Assembly: GCF_954871325.1 (NCBI RefSeq)
Contig: NC_088778.1
Location: 16,085,666 to 16,149,665, forward strand
Reading direction: 5' to 3'
DNA length: 64,000 nucleotides
From: Gordionus sp. m RMFG-2023
Taxonomy: Eukaryota > Nematomorpha > Gordioida > Chordodea > Parachordodidae
This document shows positions 22,100-35,004 of the stretch, one piece after another (within the stretch, counting starts at the first letter, position 1; each line of letters begins with the position of its first letter). Both the position numbers and the translations under genes were made by a program. Under the pieces are notes generated by a model. It saw only the letters and a list, made by a program, of their open reading frames with translations, did no database searches and was not told where the DNA came from.

Positions 22100-23404
22100 A
22101 CATTTTTGTCGCCCACAATGCATCAAAGAGTTGCAGAAATTGGCAACCAAAAATAATATTATATTTAAATCAAAATCTTCCTTTTAAAAATCTTATTCCA
22201 GCATTTATAAATAGCTGACATAAATAATTAAGTTTAATTAATTATAAAATATTATTAAATACGCTATTGTTATATTTTAGTTCTCAGGATTATTAAATTT
22301 ATGTTCTCAATAACAATAAGATTAAGATTTTTATATGATAAATTTCATTACAAGTTGTATAATATGAGTTCTGACATGAATATTTAAATTTTTTTTCAAA
22401 AGTATCTTTATTGGTTATGTATGAGTATGATTTTACTGTTTAAAACATTTTTTTAAATAAAATATTAGGCTTCGATTTTTAATTACAACATAAACATTTA
22501 TAAACATCATGCTAATTTTTAAGGTCGTTTTTTTACAACACTACAATGAATATGTTGTTAATATATATTTTTTAAATTTTTATTTATTTAACTAATTTTT
22601 TGTAAACTTATATTAAAATATATTTTAATAATTATATTTTTTTATATACCACACCACATGTATAAATAAATTTAATAATTATGATTGACACTTTTGAAAT
22701 TTCTAACGTTTTATTCGGATTAACCTCTTTTAATAGAGTTCTGAGTAAAAAATATTAATATACTATAAACCTATTCAAAAACTAAATAATAACGAATACA
22801 AAAGAAATTATTTGTTTTGTTTGAATACGAATAAAGAATTATTTGAATAATTTGTTTTATTTGAATAATTGAATATTCGAATTATCCGGAATAATTATTA
22901 TTTTTTTTAAATAGAATATAAATATTATTGTAGACCTAATTTACCGGTAGACTTAAGCAACTTTTCCAAATATTTAACCCTTTCAAATATTATATATAAT
23001 AGACAATATTAGAGATTTTGACAATCTTATTTATGGCCATCGCTTGATAAATGCATAACTTGTAATGAAGACTTAACGATATTAAAATTATCGGATAAAT
23101 AAATATATATGGTCGAGGAAAATGAAAAGTAATTATCAATTATATAGATCAGCCCGCTCCTTATTCAGGTCAGAACGGGCTCTAAGATGTAATTATATGT
23201 CGAACTTTAATTTTTTTTTACAAAATCCAGGCCTAAGGTCAGATTTTTTAAGTCATATCAATTAACAAGATTAGTAAATTATATATTTAATTATTAATCT
23301 CATTATCTCTCTCTGAACAATAAGTTTTAATTTTATATAATAGTGTTTCATTTCAATTTAATCATAATTTAAATTTTATTATATGATATATAATTGCTTT
23401 TCTC
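22100..23404. other. AT-rich stretch with hAT-type end words
   Basis: No gene was recognised. At about 22,780-22,910 there is a cluster of gaataatt/attcgaatt words similar to the blocks near 16,400 and 32,700. Several aataaa words occur, any of which might serve the SIPA1L 3' end; the one near 22,457 is an example. Confidence 0.5.
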
Positions 23405-24025
23405 ATCGCCAATTCTGTGATTAGGGGGTATCAGTCATTGAGAATATGAAGCTGAGGTAATTGGATTTTATTATATTGAAGGCTAATCTTTGGCGTAGGT
23501 AGTAACCCTCGTTGGGATCTTCGGTCCTAGTAGAGATCCGTTTCCCCAGTTCTTTAAAGAAGGCAAGGGCGTGAGAGCCGAACGATGTTAGAGTCGTGGC
23601 GATTAGTGGTAGGAATGTGTAATTGGCCGGAAGCGATGGCGAATATTTAGCGAGTTTATTTATCTCGGCGTCTACTAGAGCATCTCTATTTATATTGGAA
23701 GGGGCAAGGGGATCGATGCATGAGAAATCCCAGGTTAGAAATTCCCCCCTCTTCCAAGGGATCATGGTAGAGCCATCGGGACGCTTACCATCAGAATTGT
23801 AGAGTCCAGTAGGTTCGAGGGTTGATGGGATACCGGCAGATTTTAGGGCCCTGGCAATAGTATCATTGCATTTTGAATGTTTAATGAATCTGCCTCTACA
23901 TCGCTTGCAGTGTAAAGAGTGACGGCCTTTGGAGTTGACCGGCGTTTGACAAAGGATGCAGGGATAGGGTATTACCATATCGCAATTAAATCTTAGACCG
24001 ATGGAGTGACGTAGCTCATCATTGC
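23405..24025 (-). mobile_element. 5'-truncated non-LTR retrotransposon, C-terminal domain
   Basis: On the minus strand an unbroken frame (23,421-23,978, extending upstream as LRHSIGLRFNCD) encodes CILCQTPVNSKGRHSLHCKR, a Cys/His cluster. Then follow GRFIKHSKCNDTIARALKSA, LEPTGL, DGKRPDGSTMIPW and FLTWDFSCID. The layout, a zinc cluster followed by RPD and a downstream aspartate, recalls the restriction-endonuclease-like domain of R2-type LINEs. A longer copy of the same family is at 52,240-54,480. The open frame and 5' truncation suggest a fairly recent insertion. Confidence 0.82.
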
Positions 24026-24903
24026 TTTATTTAACATTAATTTGCCTCAAATTTTCAATTTCCTTTTAAAACAATTTATAAAATATAGTATGTTAAAATC
24101 ACCAAATTCGAATAATTAAATATGAATCGGGCCAAAATAATTTTTAAAAAATCCGAGTTTGAAAACAAAAGGAAATTTTTACTTATGAAAGTTGTGAGAA
24201 TGAACTTAAAACATCGCTCATAAAATAAATAATAAAAGTTTTTGAAGTTTTGGAAGCAGGAAAATTCATTTCCTTTTTTGAGAAAATTTGCTAGTAAATT
24301 TTATCATCCCCAGTATGTTCGACTTCCGGTGAAAGATTATTTTTTCTATAGCCATTCGCTTATTAGAAGAAAAACGAACAAAATTAAAAAAGGACATTTT
24401 TCTTTTTTTAAATAAAAATTTTGATTTATAATTGGTAATTATTTTGTTTATATGTAATTAAAGAAATAAAAAACTATGATAGAATAAATTCAAAAAAGCG
24501 TAAGAGTACCAATAAAGTTTTGAGAAAATTAGAAAAAAAATTAAAACGTGATTTTTTTTAGCAGCAAGCTTGAAATGGGGTAAGTTTTTTTTCCAACCAT
24601 GAGCGGGCGGGCCCTGAATAAAAAATTAGGCCCGCGCCCACCTCTATTTCCTACCCCCTTCAGTTTTAAGGATGCTCATAGAAGTGTCTGTTATATCAGC
24701 CCTTTTATTTGATTATAAAAATTGGATTAATATTAAGAAAAAGTATAATTAACAAGTTTTGAAAAATAAAATTTGAAGATTAAATGAATTAGAAGTTATT
24801 ATGTGTAGTGTAGGCAAAAATATTTACCTAATAATTTTTAGGGATATTTTGAATTGGGGAATAATTTCCATGAAAGATACTTAAGTAAAATTCCTTTTAA
24901 TAT
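24026..24903. other. AT-rich stretch, one hAT-like GC-rich end
   Basis: Apart from a ggcccgcgcccac / gagcgggcgggcc pair at about 24,600-24,645, resembling hAT-type ends, I see nothing assignable. Confidence 0.45.
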
Positions 24904-25583
24904 ATTGGGAAATATTGCCATAAATGGCCATGTTTGAAAACTGGCCACTACCCTTTAACTTTTTATCTATTGGACCGATTTCTCTCAAAATTGGTCAAAT
25001 TGATTATATTTATGATACGTACCTTAACTAAGTTCACTTATTGAATAGATCCAATAAAAAAATATTTTAAATAAACTGTTTTTAGTACCTCTTTCAGCAA
25101 TAATCACGTTACACATTTTTTTGTTTGGTGAAAAAATTACTAATTTAATTGTGATATTTTATATAAATATTATCCTTATGCATTTAACATCATTCACACA
25201 AAAAATTTGACTATAAAAGTTTCATTTAATAGACATATAAAAGCGCTTAATAATAATAGAGAGGTGAGTATTGTCTGGCCATGTATTGATTGGCCACGCA
25301 CATTCACATAATTATATTGAAATGAAAATCTAGTGCAAAACAACATTTGGTGAAATTTTAAATAATGAACAAACTTAAGAATGTTTAGCAAAAAGATAAT
25401 TAAGATATTAATTTATAATATTATCATTAATTATATAATGATAAATTGAGATAATTTAATACTAATTAAATTAGTGTATAAATAATTTTTTATATAACTA
25501 AAAAATATAGAAATATTAACAAGGTCCGTGAAGTTGGCGGAATGACTTGAGGATCAATTCAAAACCTATACCAATATTTAGAG

Positions 25584-26160
25584 CAGCGTCTACATGACAG
25601 GATTTTCACTGGATGCAAACCCCCTTCAAAAACCTTTGCCTACCCCCCTAAAAAAATTATCGTCTTCGGCGGAGGTGTCTCTTTATTATTATTTTCACCT
25701 GTTTATTTATTGATACTCTTTTCAAAGAATTTATAAAGGATAACTTAAATTAATCTATATCTACTACCAACTATCTATATTTTGTGAATATAAGGAATTT
25801 ATTTTTTAGATAATAAATTCAATTAAAACCTCCATTATTTACAATAAATTAGTTATTCTGGCATTATGAGCTTGCTAAAATATCTAAACCTTTTAAATTA
25901 CATTAAAAAGGATAGTTTATTTGGAAAACAATGTGTATGATTGTTATCAATATATAGATTTGGTCGATGAATTGTATTATAATAATACTATAATAAAAGA
26001 ATAATTTTTACAGCAATAAATTTTGCACTATTTCATCTCAAAATTTAATAGATAACCCTCCAAAAAATTTATCCTACCCCCATTAAAGCAGCTTACCCCC
26101 TACCCCCTTAACAAAATAGGATGCAAACTATTCCTACCCCTCCCGCTCATGTAGACGCTG
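25584..26160. mobile_element. Nested non-autonomous hAT, 577 bp, with target duplication
   Basis: The ends are cagcgtctacatga and, inverted, tcatgtagacgctg, an exact 14-bp pair. The flanks are atttagag on both sides, a perfect 8-bp duplication. C-runs (ctacccccct, cctacccctccc) lie just inside both ends. It has no coding capacity. It interrupts the first unit of the fold-back element and so is younger. Confidence 0.93.
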
Positions 26161-26228
26161 ATTTAGAGTCTTAATTGATCTTCAGACATCAGGGGAATCA
26201 AAGGTTAATGAGTTATAAGTAAATAAGG

Positions 26229-27780
26229 AGAGTGTGAAATTTTGAAGCTGGTGGAACGATTTGAGGATCAATTACCAAAACTTATACCATTGTGTAGCAC
26301 GTTAATTGATCCATTTTGATCTTCTATCCGGATAGCAGTGAATGAATGTGTTCGCACTTTCCCAAAAAAGATCATGTTCTGAAACTTAGCAATTATCTCG
26401 TATTCAATATGTACGTTAATAATCTCCAAACCGCATATATGTATCAATAACCGTAACCGAGTTATAACCGATTTAAAAGCGTGAAGTTAGCTGAATTATT
26501 TTTAAAAAGTGAGGATCAATTACCGAATATTATGCCAAAGTGTAGTGCGCTAATTGATCCTCCAGAATCTTTAAACCGGATACCAACGGGATGAACGGTT
26601 CGTGAGTTATAGGCTAAATAGAATAGTATTGGCATTATGCCAAAATTTAAAATTTGAGCAATCATTTTTAGTTAAAGCCAATATTTAGTGCCTTAATTGA
26701 TCCTCCGTATTCTTCAAACGGAATGTCAAAAAAATTAAAGGAAAGTGAGATATCAACTAAAATAAAGAAAGTGTGAATTTTGACCGGCGGAACGATTTGA
26801 GGATCGATTACCTAAACTTAACCTTTGTGTAGCCAGTTATTGATCTTCTATCCGAAAAAGGCAGAATGAACCGTTCGTGAGTTATGAGTAAAATAAAAAA
26901 GTGTTGACCGAAAATATAAAAGATCATATTCTGAAATTTGGCAATTATCTAGTATTCAATAAGTACGTTAATAATCTCAAAACTTGATATTGGTATTATT
27001 AACCGTAACCGAGTCATAACCGTTTTAAAAACGTGAAGCTGGCAGAATTATTTAAGCTGGCGGAACGACTTGAGAATCAATTACCGTAAGTTATGAGCAA
27101 AATAAGAAAGTGTTGGCACTTTGCTAAAACCTAAAATAAAAATGATTATATTTTGAAGTTTGGCACTTATTTAGTTAATATGTGCATTAATAAATAATCT
27201 ACAAACCGGATATCGGCATCACTAACCATAACCGAGATATAACCTTTGTTTAAAAACGTGAAGTTAACGGAAATATTTTTAGAAATGGAGGATCAATTAA
27301 GGTAATTATGCCAAAGTGTAGTGAGTTAATTGATCCTCCAGAATCTTTGAACCGTATACCTGCGGAATAAACCGTTCATGAGTTATGAGCAAAATAAAAA
27401 AAATTATATTTTGAAACTTGGCAATCATTTGGTATTCAATATGTACGATAATAATCTACAAACTGGATAAAGGTATCACTAACCGTTAACCGAGCTATAA
27501 CCGTTTAAAAATTGGAAGTTAGCAGAATTAGAAAGTGAGGATCAATTACCAAATATTATGCCAACGTGTAGCCCGTTAATTGATCCTCCAGAATCTTTAA
27601 ACTGTACACCAGCAGAATGAGCCGTTCGTGAGTTATAGGCAAAATAAAAAAGTTTGCACTTTGCCAAAACCGAAAATAATCAAGATTATGTTTTGAAACT
27701 TCGCAATTATTTAGTGCATTCATCATGTGCATTATTAATCTTCAAACAGGATATCGGCATCACTAACTGTAACAGTTATA
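26229..27780 (+). repeat. Left arm: about six units of a 230-290-bp hairpin repeat
   Basis: Units begin at gaagttagc/gaagctggc-like words near 26,241, 26,482, 26,775, 27,033, 27,259 and 27,511. Most contain gaggatcaatta, a tatgccaaagtgtag centre and taattgatcctcc about 40 bases later, an internal inverted pair. Most then carry aaccg..., cgttcgtgagttata and a ttggcaattatttagtattcaatatgtac-like segment. Units are similar but clearly diverged. Confidence 0.82.
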
Positions 27781-27910
27781 TCCATATTCAAATCACTGAT
27801 TACAAGCGCTTATTTTAATAACGGTTGAAGACCTTAATCCAAAGACTATCTTTGCAGGCATTAAACACTTCAGTAGATAAAACAGATGAGAAAAGACATA
27901 TAATTGACGC

Positions 27911-27976
27911 TGTAACTCTACCTACCGAAAAGGGTTTAACTCTGTGCCGAAACCCTTTTTTGTTTGTAGAGTTACA
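27911..27976. repeat. Central nested hairpin of the fold-back element
   Basis: Outer stem tgtaactctac (27,911-27,921) pairs with gtagagttaca (27,966-27,976) exactly. Inside, aaagggttt pairs with aaaccctttt around aactctgtgccg. This is the turning point where the right arm starts to mirror the left. The open frame crossing it is chance. Confidence 0.85.
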
Positions 27977-28259
27977 ATGTCAATTTCTATATGTATACTG
28001 CAGATAGAAATCCTGAAATCCTTATTTCTCAACCTCATAGGATTTTACATCATCTGCTTATCGTTATATTAGTTTCTATAGATAGATATCAATTATATCC
28101 AAACTCTTTTCTAGAAATTATTAAAATGACAAAGTAATTAATAAAATTACAAGTCAGACTCCATTTGGTGGTCGAAAATTTTTTTTTATATCAACAGAGT
28201 ACAAAAAAATGATATAAGTTTCATATTTAATGCATCCATAATTTGCCAGGTCTTAATTT

Positions 28260-29215
28260 GACCTTGAAATATTTATTGTTGATAACTCACTCTCCTTAAA
28301 TTTTTTTTACATTCCGTTAAAGAATACAGAGGATCAACTAAGGCACTAAATATTGGCTTTAATTATAAAATGATTGCTCGAATAGCCAAAATTTAAAATT
28401 CTACCTATAACTCACGAACGGTTTATTCCACTGATATACGGTTTAAAGATTTTGGAGGATCAATTAACGGGCTACACATTGGCATAATTTTCGGTAATTG
28501 GTCCTCACTTTCTAAAAATAATTCGGTTAAATTAACGTTATTTAAACGGTTATAATTTGGTAACGTTAGTGATACCGATATCCGGTTTAGAGATAATTAA
28601 CGTACATATTGAATACTAAATAATTGCCAATTTCAAAACATAAACATTTTTATTTTAGATTTTGGCAAAATGCCAACATTTTTTATTTTGCTCATAACTC
28701 ACGAACGGTTTATTCCGCTGGTATACAGTTTGAAGGATCAATAAAAGCACTACACTTTAGCATAATTTTCGGTAATTGATCCTCACTTTTAAAAATAATT
28801 TCGCTTTCAAGCTTTTAAAACGGTTATGGTTACGGTTATTGATACGGATATGCGGTTTGGAGATTATTAACGTGCATATTGAATACTAAATAATTGCCAA
28901 GTTTCAGAACATGATCGTTTATATTTTCGTTGGCACATTTTCTTATTTTGCTCATAACTCAGTAACAGTTCATTCTGCTGCTGTCCGAATCGAAGATCAA
29001 TTAAGATCATAACGGGCTACACAATGGTATAAGTTTCAGTAATTGATCCTCAAATTTCCGCCAGCTCAAAATTTACTTCCTTATTTTACTTATAACTCAT
29101 TTACCAATGATTCCGCTGATGTCGGGTTTGAAGATCAATTAGGATCAATTAAGACTCTAAATATTGGCATGGGTTTTGCTAATTGATCCTCAAGTCGGCG
29201 CCAACTTCAAGGACC
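28260..29215 (-). repeat. Right arm: about four inverted units of the hairpin repeat
   Basis: Reversed unit words appear at about 28,455, 28,733, 28,990 and 29,130: ggaggatcaattaacgggct followed by taattg.tcctcac. The last unit ends cttcaaggacctccat, mirroring aggtccgtgaag at 25,521. The right arm has fewer units than the left. Confidence 0.8.
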
Positions 29216-29491
29216 TCCATTATCATAGGTATTTTTCAAATATTTTATATTGTATTATTTCATATTTAATAAAATTCTTAAATAATATATTATGGCCAGT
29301 TAACACATAGTGGCCAGAAAAAATACTTTCACATAATTTCATCTAGCTCTTAAACTATTATAGATAGAGCTCTGATTCAAATTTTATTTTAAATATTAAT
29401 AATTAATCTACACATTGATATAAAATTTATTTGGTTAAACCCAAAGCTTAATTATTTTTCAAAAATGCCCATTCATGGCACATTTCCCCTA

Positions 29492-32400
29492 TATAAATTT
29501 AAATTAGGTATTTATTATTTACCTCCAACCAGGCTGTTTTGCAAAATATTTAGGTTTTACTTGTATTCGAACTAGGCTCATTTTTTTATATCATTTTTTT
29601 TATCAAACTTTTCATTTGTTTGTTATAAAATATAAAATGAAATAGATTTAATTTTTATTTATAAAAAAACATATATTATTTATGATTTTAAATTATAAAC
29701 ATAATTTAAATGTAAAGTACATTATAAATATTCTTCTTCCCTTTTAACGATATCACTAATAGCCCTTTTTCATATAACGTTTCATACATATTTTGAAGCA
29801 TCTTTCTGGTTTGCAGCTCTGGTAACATCGTTCATAACACAACCATTCGAATTCATAGATACACAAGGATTTTAAAAGGCACGGATATGGATCATCGTTT
29901 ATGTGATATACTGTAATTTAGGAATAAATATAAAATTAAATATTAATTCTCCTATATTGGAGTTTAACGAGGTAATAAATTACAGATATCAACAGAGATG
30001 GGCGAAAACGTGCTCAACTCGCCTAAAATATTATCTATTTGATTTGAGCAACTTGTATTTTTGAGTATGTTTTAATTTTTTTTAATAAAAGTTTTTAGAA
30101 GGCTTAAATGATAGGAGGAGCTTACGATGCCATTATAAATAATCAAAAGTTTTATTTATCTTTATTCTTTGTACACTAATAGGTCTAGCCAAAATTTTCG
30201 AATGAGGAGATTATGGCGCTCGACCCACACTTCTCCCCCATATCCGCTTGACAGGCCTTAAGTCGAGTTATATTTACACTTTTTTAAGAAATTTTATGGT
30301 TTTACATTAGAGCCTTGAAGGTTCAATTTTCGGTCCGAGCCTGACCCATTTATTATAGGGAACCCAAATAAAACCTATATCTGAGACAAAAAATTTCACT
30401 AGAAATTTGCAGGTCCAGAGGATTTCTATTCAGGAATATATACCTACTATTTTTTAACTTACGTCTTTAATTTTTGTCATGCATGTATTTAATAGATTTT
30501 ATTTTTTTAAATTTCATTAAATAATAATATATAAATTTCAATAATTGAAATTTACCTATAGTATTATTTAATCTTAATGATATTTATTTCTAAATTATAA
30601 TTTATTTTCAATAAAAATAAATAGTAAAAATAATTAAATTAGGTTAAAAAGAACAATATTATAATATATACACAATCAAGTAATATAAATTTATAATTAA
30701 TTATAAAGGGAGATTTGTATCATTATCTCATTAGTTTTAATAATGAATTAATTTAATGGATTCTTCCCAACAAAATTTAGGGGTCTCGGCATCAGATCTC
30801 CTTCTGATTTAGTTTTAACTACTCACAAGATGATAAATTTTGAAAAAATTTCCCCAAGCCCAGCCTTATATAATTTATAAAATTATTCCAAGCCCAGCCC
30901 GACCTGTAATAATTTTAAAAAATTTTTCTCAAACCTGGCCAACCCATAATGATTTTGAAATTTTTTTCCTAAGCCTGGAGATATGTAAATCTCTAAAAAC
31001 CATATCTATTTTTTATACTTTTAATCCCGCTCAATCCTACTTCAGGCTAACAACCCATTAAGTCTTAGAGTGAATTTTATTTTTTGAGTAAAAATATTTT
31101 TAAATTAGCTGTTACCTGAGACCCATATAAATATTCTGTGCTAAATATTACACCTATGCCTAATATCTAATATTAAAAAAAATTCCCAAGCCAGGTTCAT
31201 GCACATAATAATGTTGGGAAAATTTTAGCTCGCCAAAGACCATAATATTTTTGGTAGTTAAGAACTGAAATAAAATATAAAGTCATAATTCATTTAAAAA
31301 TACATTCGGAATATGAAAGTTGCATGGGCCTTGTTTTGATCAGGCCTGGCTATGTCTACAAAAAAAAATTTCCAGGTCAATTTCTAGCCCATATTTAAAA
31401 TTAAAAAATTTCCAAGCATCTCTATTTTCAATTTTACCCAATATGATTTCTATCACAAATTTAAATTTTATTCTAAATATAAAATTAAGTTTAAAACATT
31501 GTTATTAAATTACAATAGAAATAAGTGGCAAAATCCTATGAACATGGGACTTGGTTTTTACATCAGGCCTGCTATGTCTACAAAAATAATTTTCAGGTCT
31601 ATGTCTAGCCCATATTTAAAATTAAAAAATTTCCAAGCATCTCTATTTTAAATTTTACCCAATATGATTTCTATCATAAATCTAAATTTAGATATTTCTA
31701 AAGATGATATGAAAACGATCATGTTTTAACGTTAATAACGTTAAGATGATACGAAACGAGATCATATTTTAACATTATAAGATGATACAAAAATGATCAT
31801 ATTTTGATTATGGAGATTATATATAGGATATATATATATATTTATTTTAAAATTACAATACACTTAGAACAGTGGGGATTTATTTTTTTAAATGGGAGGG
31901 AGGATTTGGTAGGGTGTAAACATAGACATAAAATATAGATATTAAGTATACTTGTTTGGTTGTGATAATTAGCTGATATGACCATTGAAAAGGATAAAAG
32001 GGATATAAAAATCACAGAAAATTTATAAAATAACATTAATATTTTTATTTAGAATTTATTCCTTTTTTATTTGTCTGACGAAGGAGCATTAGCAAGTTCC
32101 TTTTTTTCAAATTTTTTTGAACTCTACAATTTATAATTATTTTATTATAATGCTAGTCGTATCCTGATCATTAGATGATTCATTCAATTTCTTATTATAC
32201 TTTATTTAAAATATATGAAATGAATTATATTTTAAATAAGATAATAAAAATATTGTCAATTATAAGGTAAGAAGGTATTTATTGCAATTTCAAAAAGTAT
32301 AATAAATATTAAATTAACTTTTAACATTTTAGGTCAAGGGTAATCATTTTATTTATAACAAATGAGCTGTAAAAGAGATTATTACAGATTGTCCAAATTT

Positions 32401-32956
32401 TATTAAAAAACATTTGAAAATCGCACGATGAATATAAATTTTACAGGTAGTTCATTAGAAAAATAATTACTAGGTAGGAAATAGTTTATATTATAAAAAC
32501 TTTTATTTTTGACCCCAATTTATTGGGCCAGTTCAAATTTTTTTTAAAATATGACGAGCAACCTTATATAGCCACCCCTATAATTTTTGAAAGAAAGTAT
32601 AATACTATCCATATTACTAAAATAAATTATTCGTTATTTGATATTCGATTCGTATTTTACGCATACCAATAATAAATTCGAATCTAATACGAATGAGGAA
32701 AATATATTGAATAATTTATCGATTATTTGATCAAATTATTCGATATTCAAAATTATTAGCATAATTTTATATTCTAAATTATTCGTATACTTTTATATTA
32801 TTCGAAATTATACATATAAATTTATATTATTAGAAAATAATTTGTAAATTTAAGAAATTATTCCTAAATATTCTTATCATATGTATAAATATTTTATATT
32901 ATTCATAAATATTCAAAATTATTCATATATACTATTCAATATTAAATCAACCAAAG
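29492..32956. other. Gene-free repeat region
   Basis: This holds several pieces resembling hAT ends (ttagagccttgaagg at about 30,308; caggcctg-rich words from 30,840 to 31,640) and a direct duplication of a block of about 145 bp (31,321-31,465 and 31,545-31,690, offset about 222). A short repeat gatgatac.aaa.cgatcat occurs three times at about 31,700-31,805. From 32,610 to 32,770 lies a reversed copy of the attcg-rich block seen at 16,355. No host exon was seen. Confidence 0.6.
31321..31690 (+). repeat. Direct duplication, two copies of about 145 bp
   Basis: Both copies contain tatgtctacaaaaa, tctagcccatatttaaaa, tttccaagcatctctatttt and acccaatatgatttctatca, about 222 bases apart. Short frames over them are chance. 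They may be subterminal repeats of an unidentified transposon. Confidence 0.8.
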
Positions 32957-33309
32957 GTTAGAGCACTGATAAATTTTATTATATAGCTGAATCTTTGTGA
33001 CATAAAAATAAATATTATGGAAACCCGATTAATACCAAAAACCGGTAGTATAAAACAGGAAATGGCCATAGAAAATAAGGTTTTTTTTTCTTCAGTTTTA
33101 TTTCAGTAAATGCGTACCAGACTGTTTATATTTGTACAAAATCCTAGACTGGGCTGAACGTGTGTCTAGGAGTTATTCTCCTTTATATGGCTAAAATTGA
33201 TCAAAATTTAACATACAGGGTTTCTAATTCAAAAAGGAAAAATCCCAATCAAAAAAAGGAAAAGTGTTAAACAAAAAATATTTCTAAAATAATTTTTTTG
33301 CATTCTCCT

Positions 33310-34043
33310 CCTCTCTCTCCATGCTCTATGAAACAAATTAATTCTTCCTCGTTATTGGGATTTATATTTCTGACAAATTCCCTCCATTAAAAAAACACAT
33401 TTTCAATAGGATTAAGATAAGGACTGTAAGGTGTGTAAAAATTTCAATAAATGCCCACTTCTTTCTATCGATTCTCTAATTTTATGGTTATGATGAAATG
33501 GAACATTATCCATCACAAAAATAATATTAAATCATGTTACCTTCTTCAAAATAATTTTATATTTCATTTACAAAGTTGCTAAAATATATAGCATTGCAAG
33601 GGCATCAAGAACTTCGAATCTAAATATTCCAGCAATTGTGAGATCCGCATTGATAGTATAAATTTATTGTCTTTATCCCTTGAACATTTTTAATAGCCTT
33701 TTTATTTATTTGTGAATATCCATATAACCGCCTCATTGATATTGAAAACCTGCTCTCATCGATAAATATAAATTTTTCTTTCATATAGGCTACATCTACA
33801 AATCAATTCGCGTATTCTTTGCGAATCTGATATTTGATTCGGTTTCTCTAACTTGCATGCACGTGAACCTCCTTTGAACAAACTATATTTTATTCCATTT
33901 TTGAGATGAGAGTATTTAATATTTGTCACTGTCTTATAGCTTACTTTAAAACATGGTGCTATATTTTTGATACTATCCTTTTTTAACGCGTAAATTATTG
34001 GAGCCTTTGTTTCACTGTTAATGATTTTTCCTCTTGTTACCAT
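33310..34043 (-). pseudogene. Tc1/mariner-like transposase relic
   Basis: The N-terminal frame (33,756-34,043) reads SIKNIAPCFKVSYKTVTNIK, a helix-turn-helix, then LEKPNQISDSQRIREL. Downstream pieces read FIDESRFSISMRRLYGY (first catalytic aspartate block, about 33,718-33,770) and MDNVPFHHNHKI (second block, about 33,485-33,520). After that comes a worn counterpart of the family's PPYSPFLNPIEN block. Frames change between pieces, so it is not functional. This matches the IS630-Tc1-mariner DDE superfamily. Confidence 0.8.
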
Positions 34044-34769
34044 ATCTTCATAATTTTATATTTTATTATAAAAAAAAATTTCTTTTTAAAATATATACTC
34101 AACAAATAGAAGGAATAACAAAAATGACTAAAATCCTTTAGATTATAACATTTACATCAATTTACGTTTAGTTATTCATAAATCAAATAATATAGTTTTA
34201 AAAATAATTACAAAAAATTATTTATTTGCTCAAAAATATTGAATGAGTCGTATTACAGTTCAAACTTATTTAATTTTAATAACAAAACGATTAATTTAAT
34301 TTAGCAATTGTAATTAAATAATTTGATATGTAAAAAATTCTAATATAAAAAATTATCTAAATTAAATATAACTCCTAAAAAGAATTATCAAAAATGATAA
34401 GAAAAATAATTGAGAAAAGATCAAAAAAATAAAGATTAAAAATGACTTTAAAGAGATTGAAAAATTTAGAAATGTAGGTTATAGATTACACTATAAGGAG
34501 AAAAAATTATAAAAAGAATACTGTATGTATGATGAAAAAAAAGTAAAGAATTGTTAAAAAAATGAAGGAGAGAGGTGAAGAAAAATAAGGGGAAAATTTA
34601 TAAATTATTTTTCAAAATACAAAACAATTATTAAAAACGAGAAGAAAAATAAATTGAGAAAAGGTGAAGTAAATAGTAAAGAAATCGCAAAAAGTTAGAA
34701 ATAAAATAAGAAGTAATAACAAAAATAAATAAAAATTTAAGAAAAATTGACAAGAAAAAAAATTAAAAA

Positions 34770-34955
34770 ATTACGATTTTCCTTTTTTGAATGGGAATTT
34801 TCTTTTTTTGATTGACACTTTTCCTTTCCATTTGAGAATTTTCCTTTTTTGTTTGACACTTTTCCTTTTATGATAGAACTTTTTCTTAAGTCTTTGGGAC
34901 TTTTCCTTTTTTGATTGACACTTTTCCTTTTTTTGAATGGAAATATCATCATATT
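34770..34955. repeat. Pyrimidine-rich tandem repeat inside the Tc1-like element
   Basis: Several units of about 36 bp share acttttcctttttttgattg. The same words occur inverted near 33,232-33,275 (aaaaaggaaaa...caatcaaaaaa), so they act as a subterminal inverted repeat of the element. Read on the minus strand they give a lysine-rich peptide (KGKVSNKKGKFSNGKEK), which I take as chance. Confidence 0.7.
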
Positions 34956-35004
34956 TAAATTTAATAGATACTTACTTAATAATTGTTATTTAAAAATTAT
35001 GCAT

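Larger units (their letters stand above)
24904..29491. mobile_element. Giant fold-back element, 4.6 kb, built of hairpin units
   Basis: The outer ends are inversely related: gggaaatattgccataaatg at 24,907 and catggcacatttcccc at about 29,473. Further inside, ctggccatg...tggccac at about 25,274 mirrors ttatggccag...agtggccaga at about 29,290. Each arm then holds units of about 250 bp carrying gaggatcaatta...taattgatcctcc, and the arms meet at a central hairpin near 27,911-27,976. It has no transposase and is not like Tc1, hAT or mariner ends. It resembles fold-back (FB-type) elements or a large non-autonomous transposon of unknown class. Confidence 0.75.

Noticed and set aside
27825-28007. Protein encoded at the centre of the fold-back element
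   Set aside because: The frame is created by the two arms of a hairpin and has no family resemblance.
26229-29215. CRISPR-like repeat-spacer array
   Set aside because: Units are about 250 bp, diverged and in two orientations, and the DNA is clearly from an animal.
34737-34952. Lysine-rich minus-strand protein
   Set aside because: It is the translation of a pyrimidine-rich tandem repeat inside a transposon.
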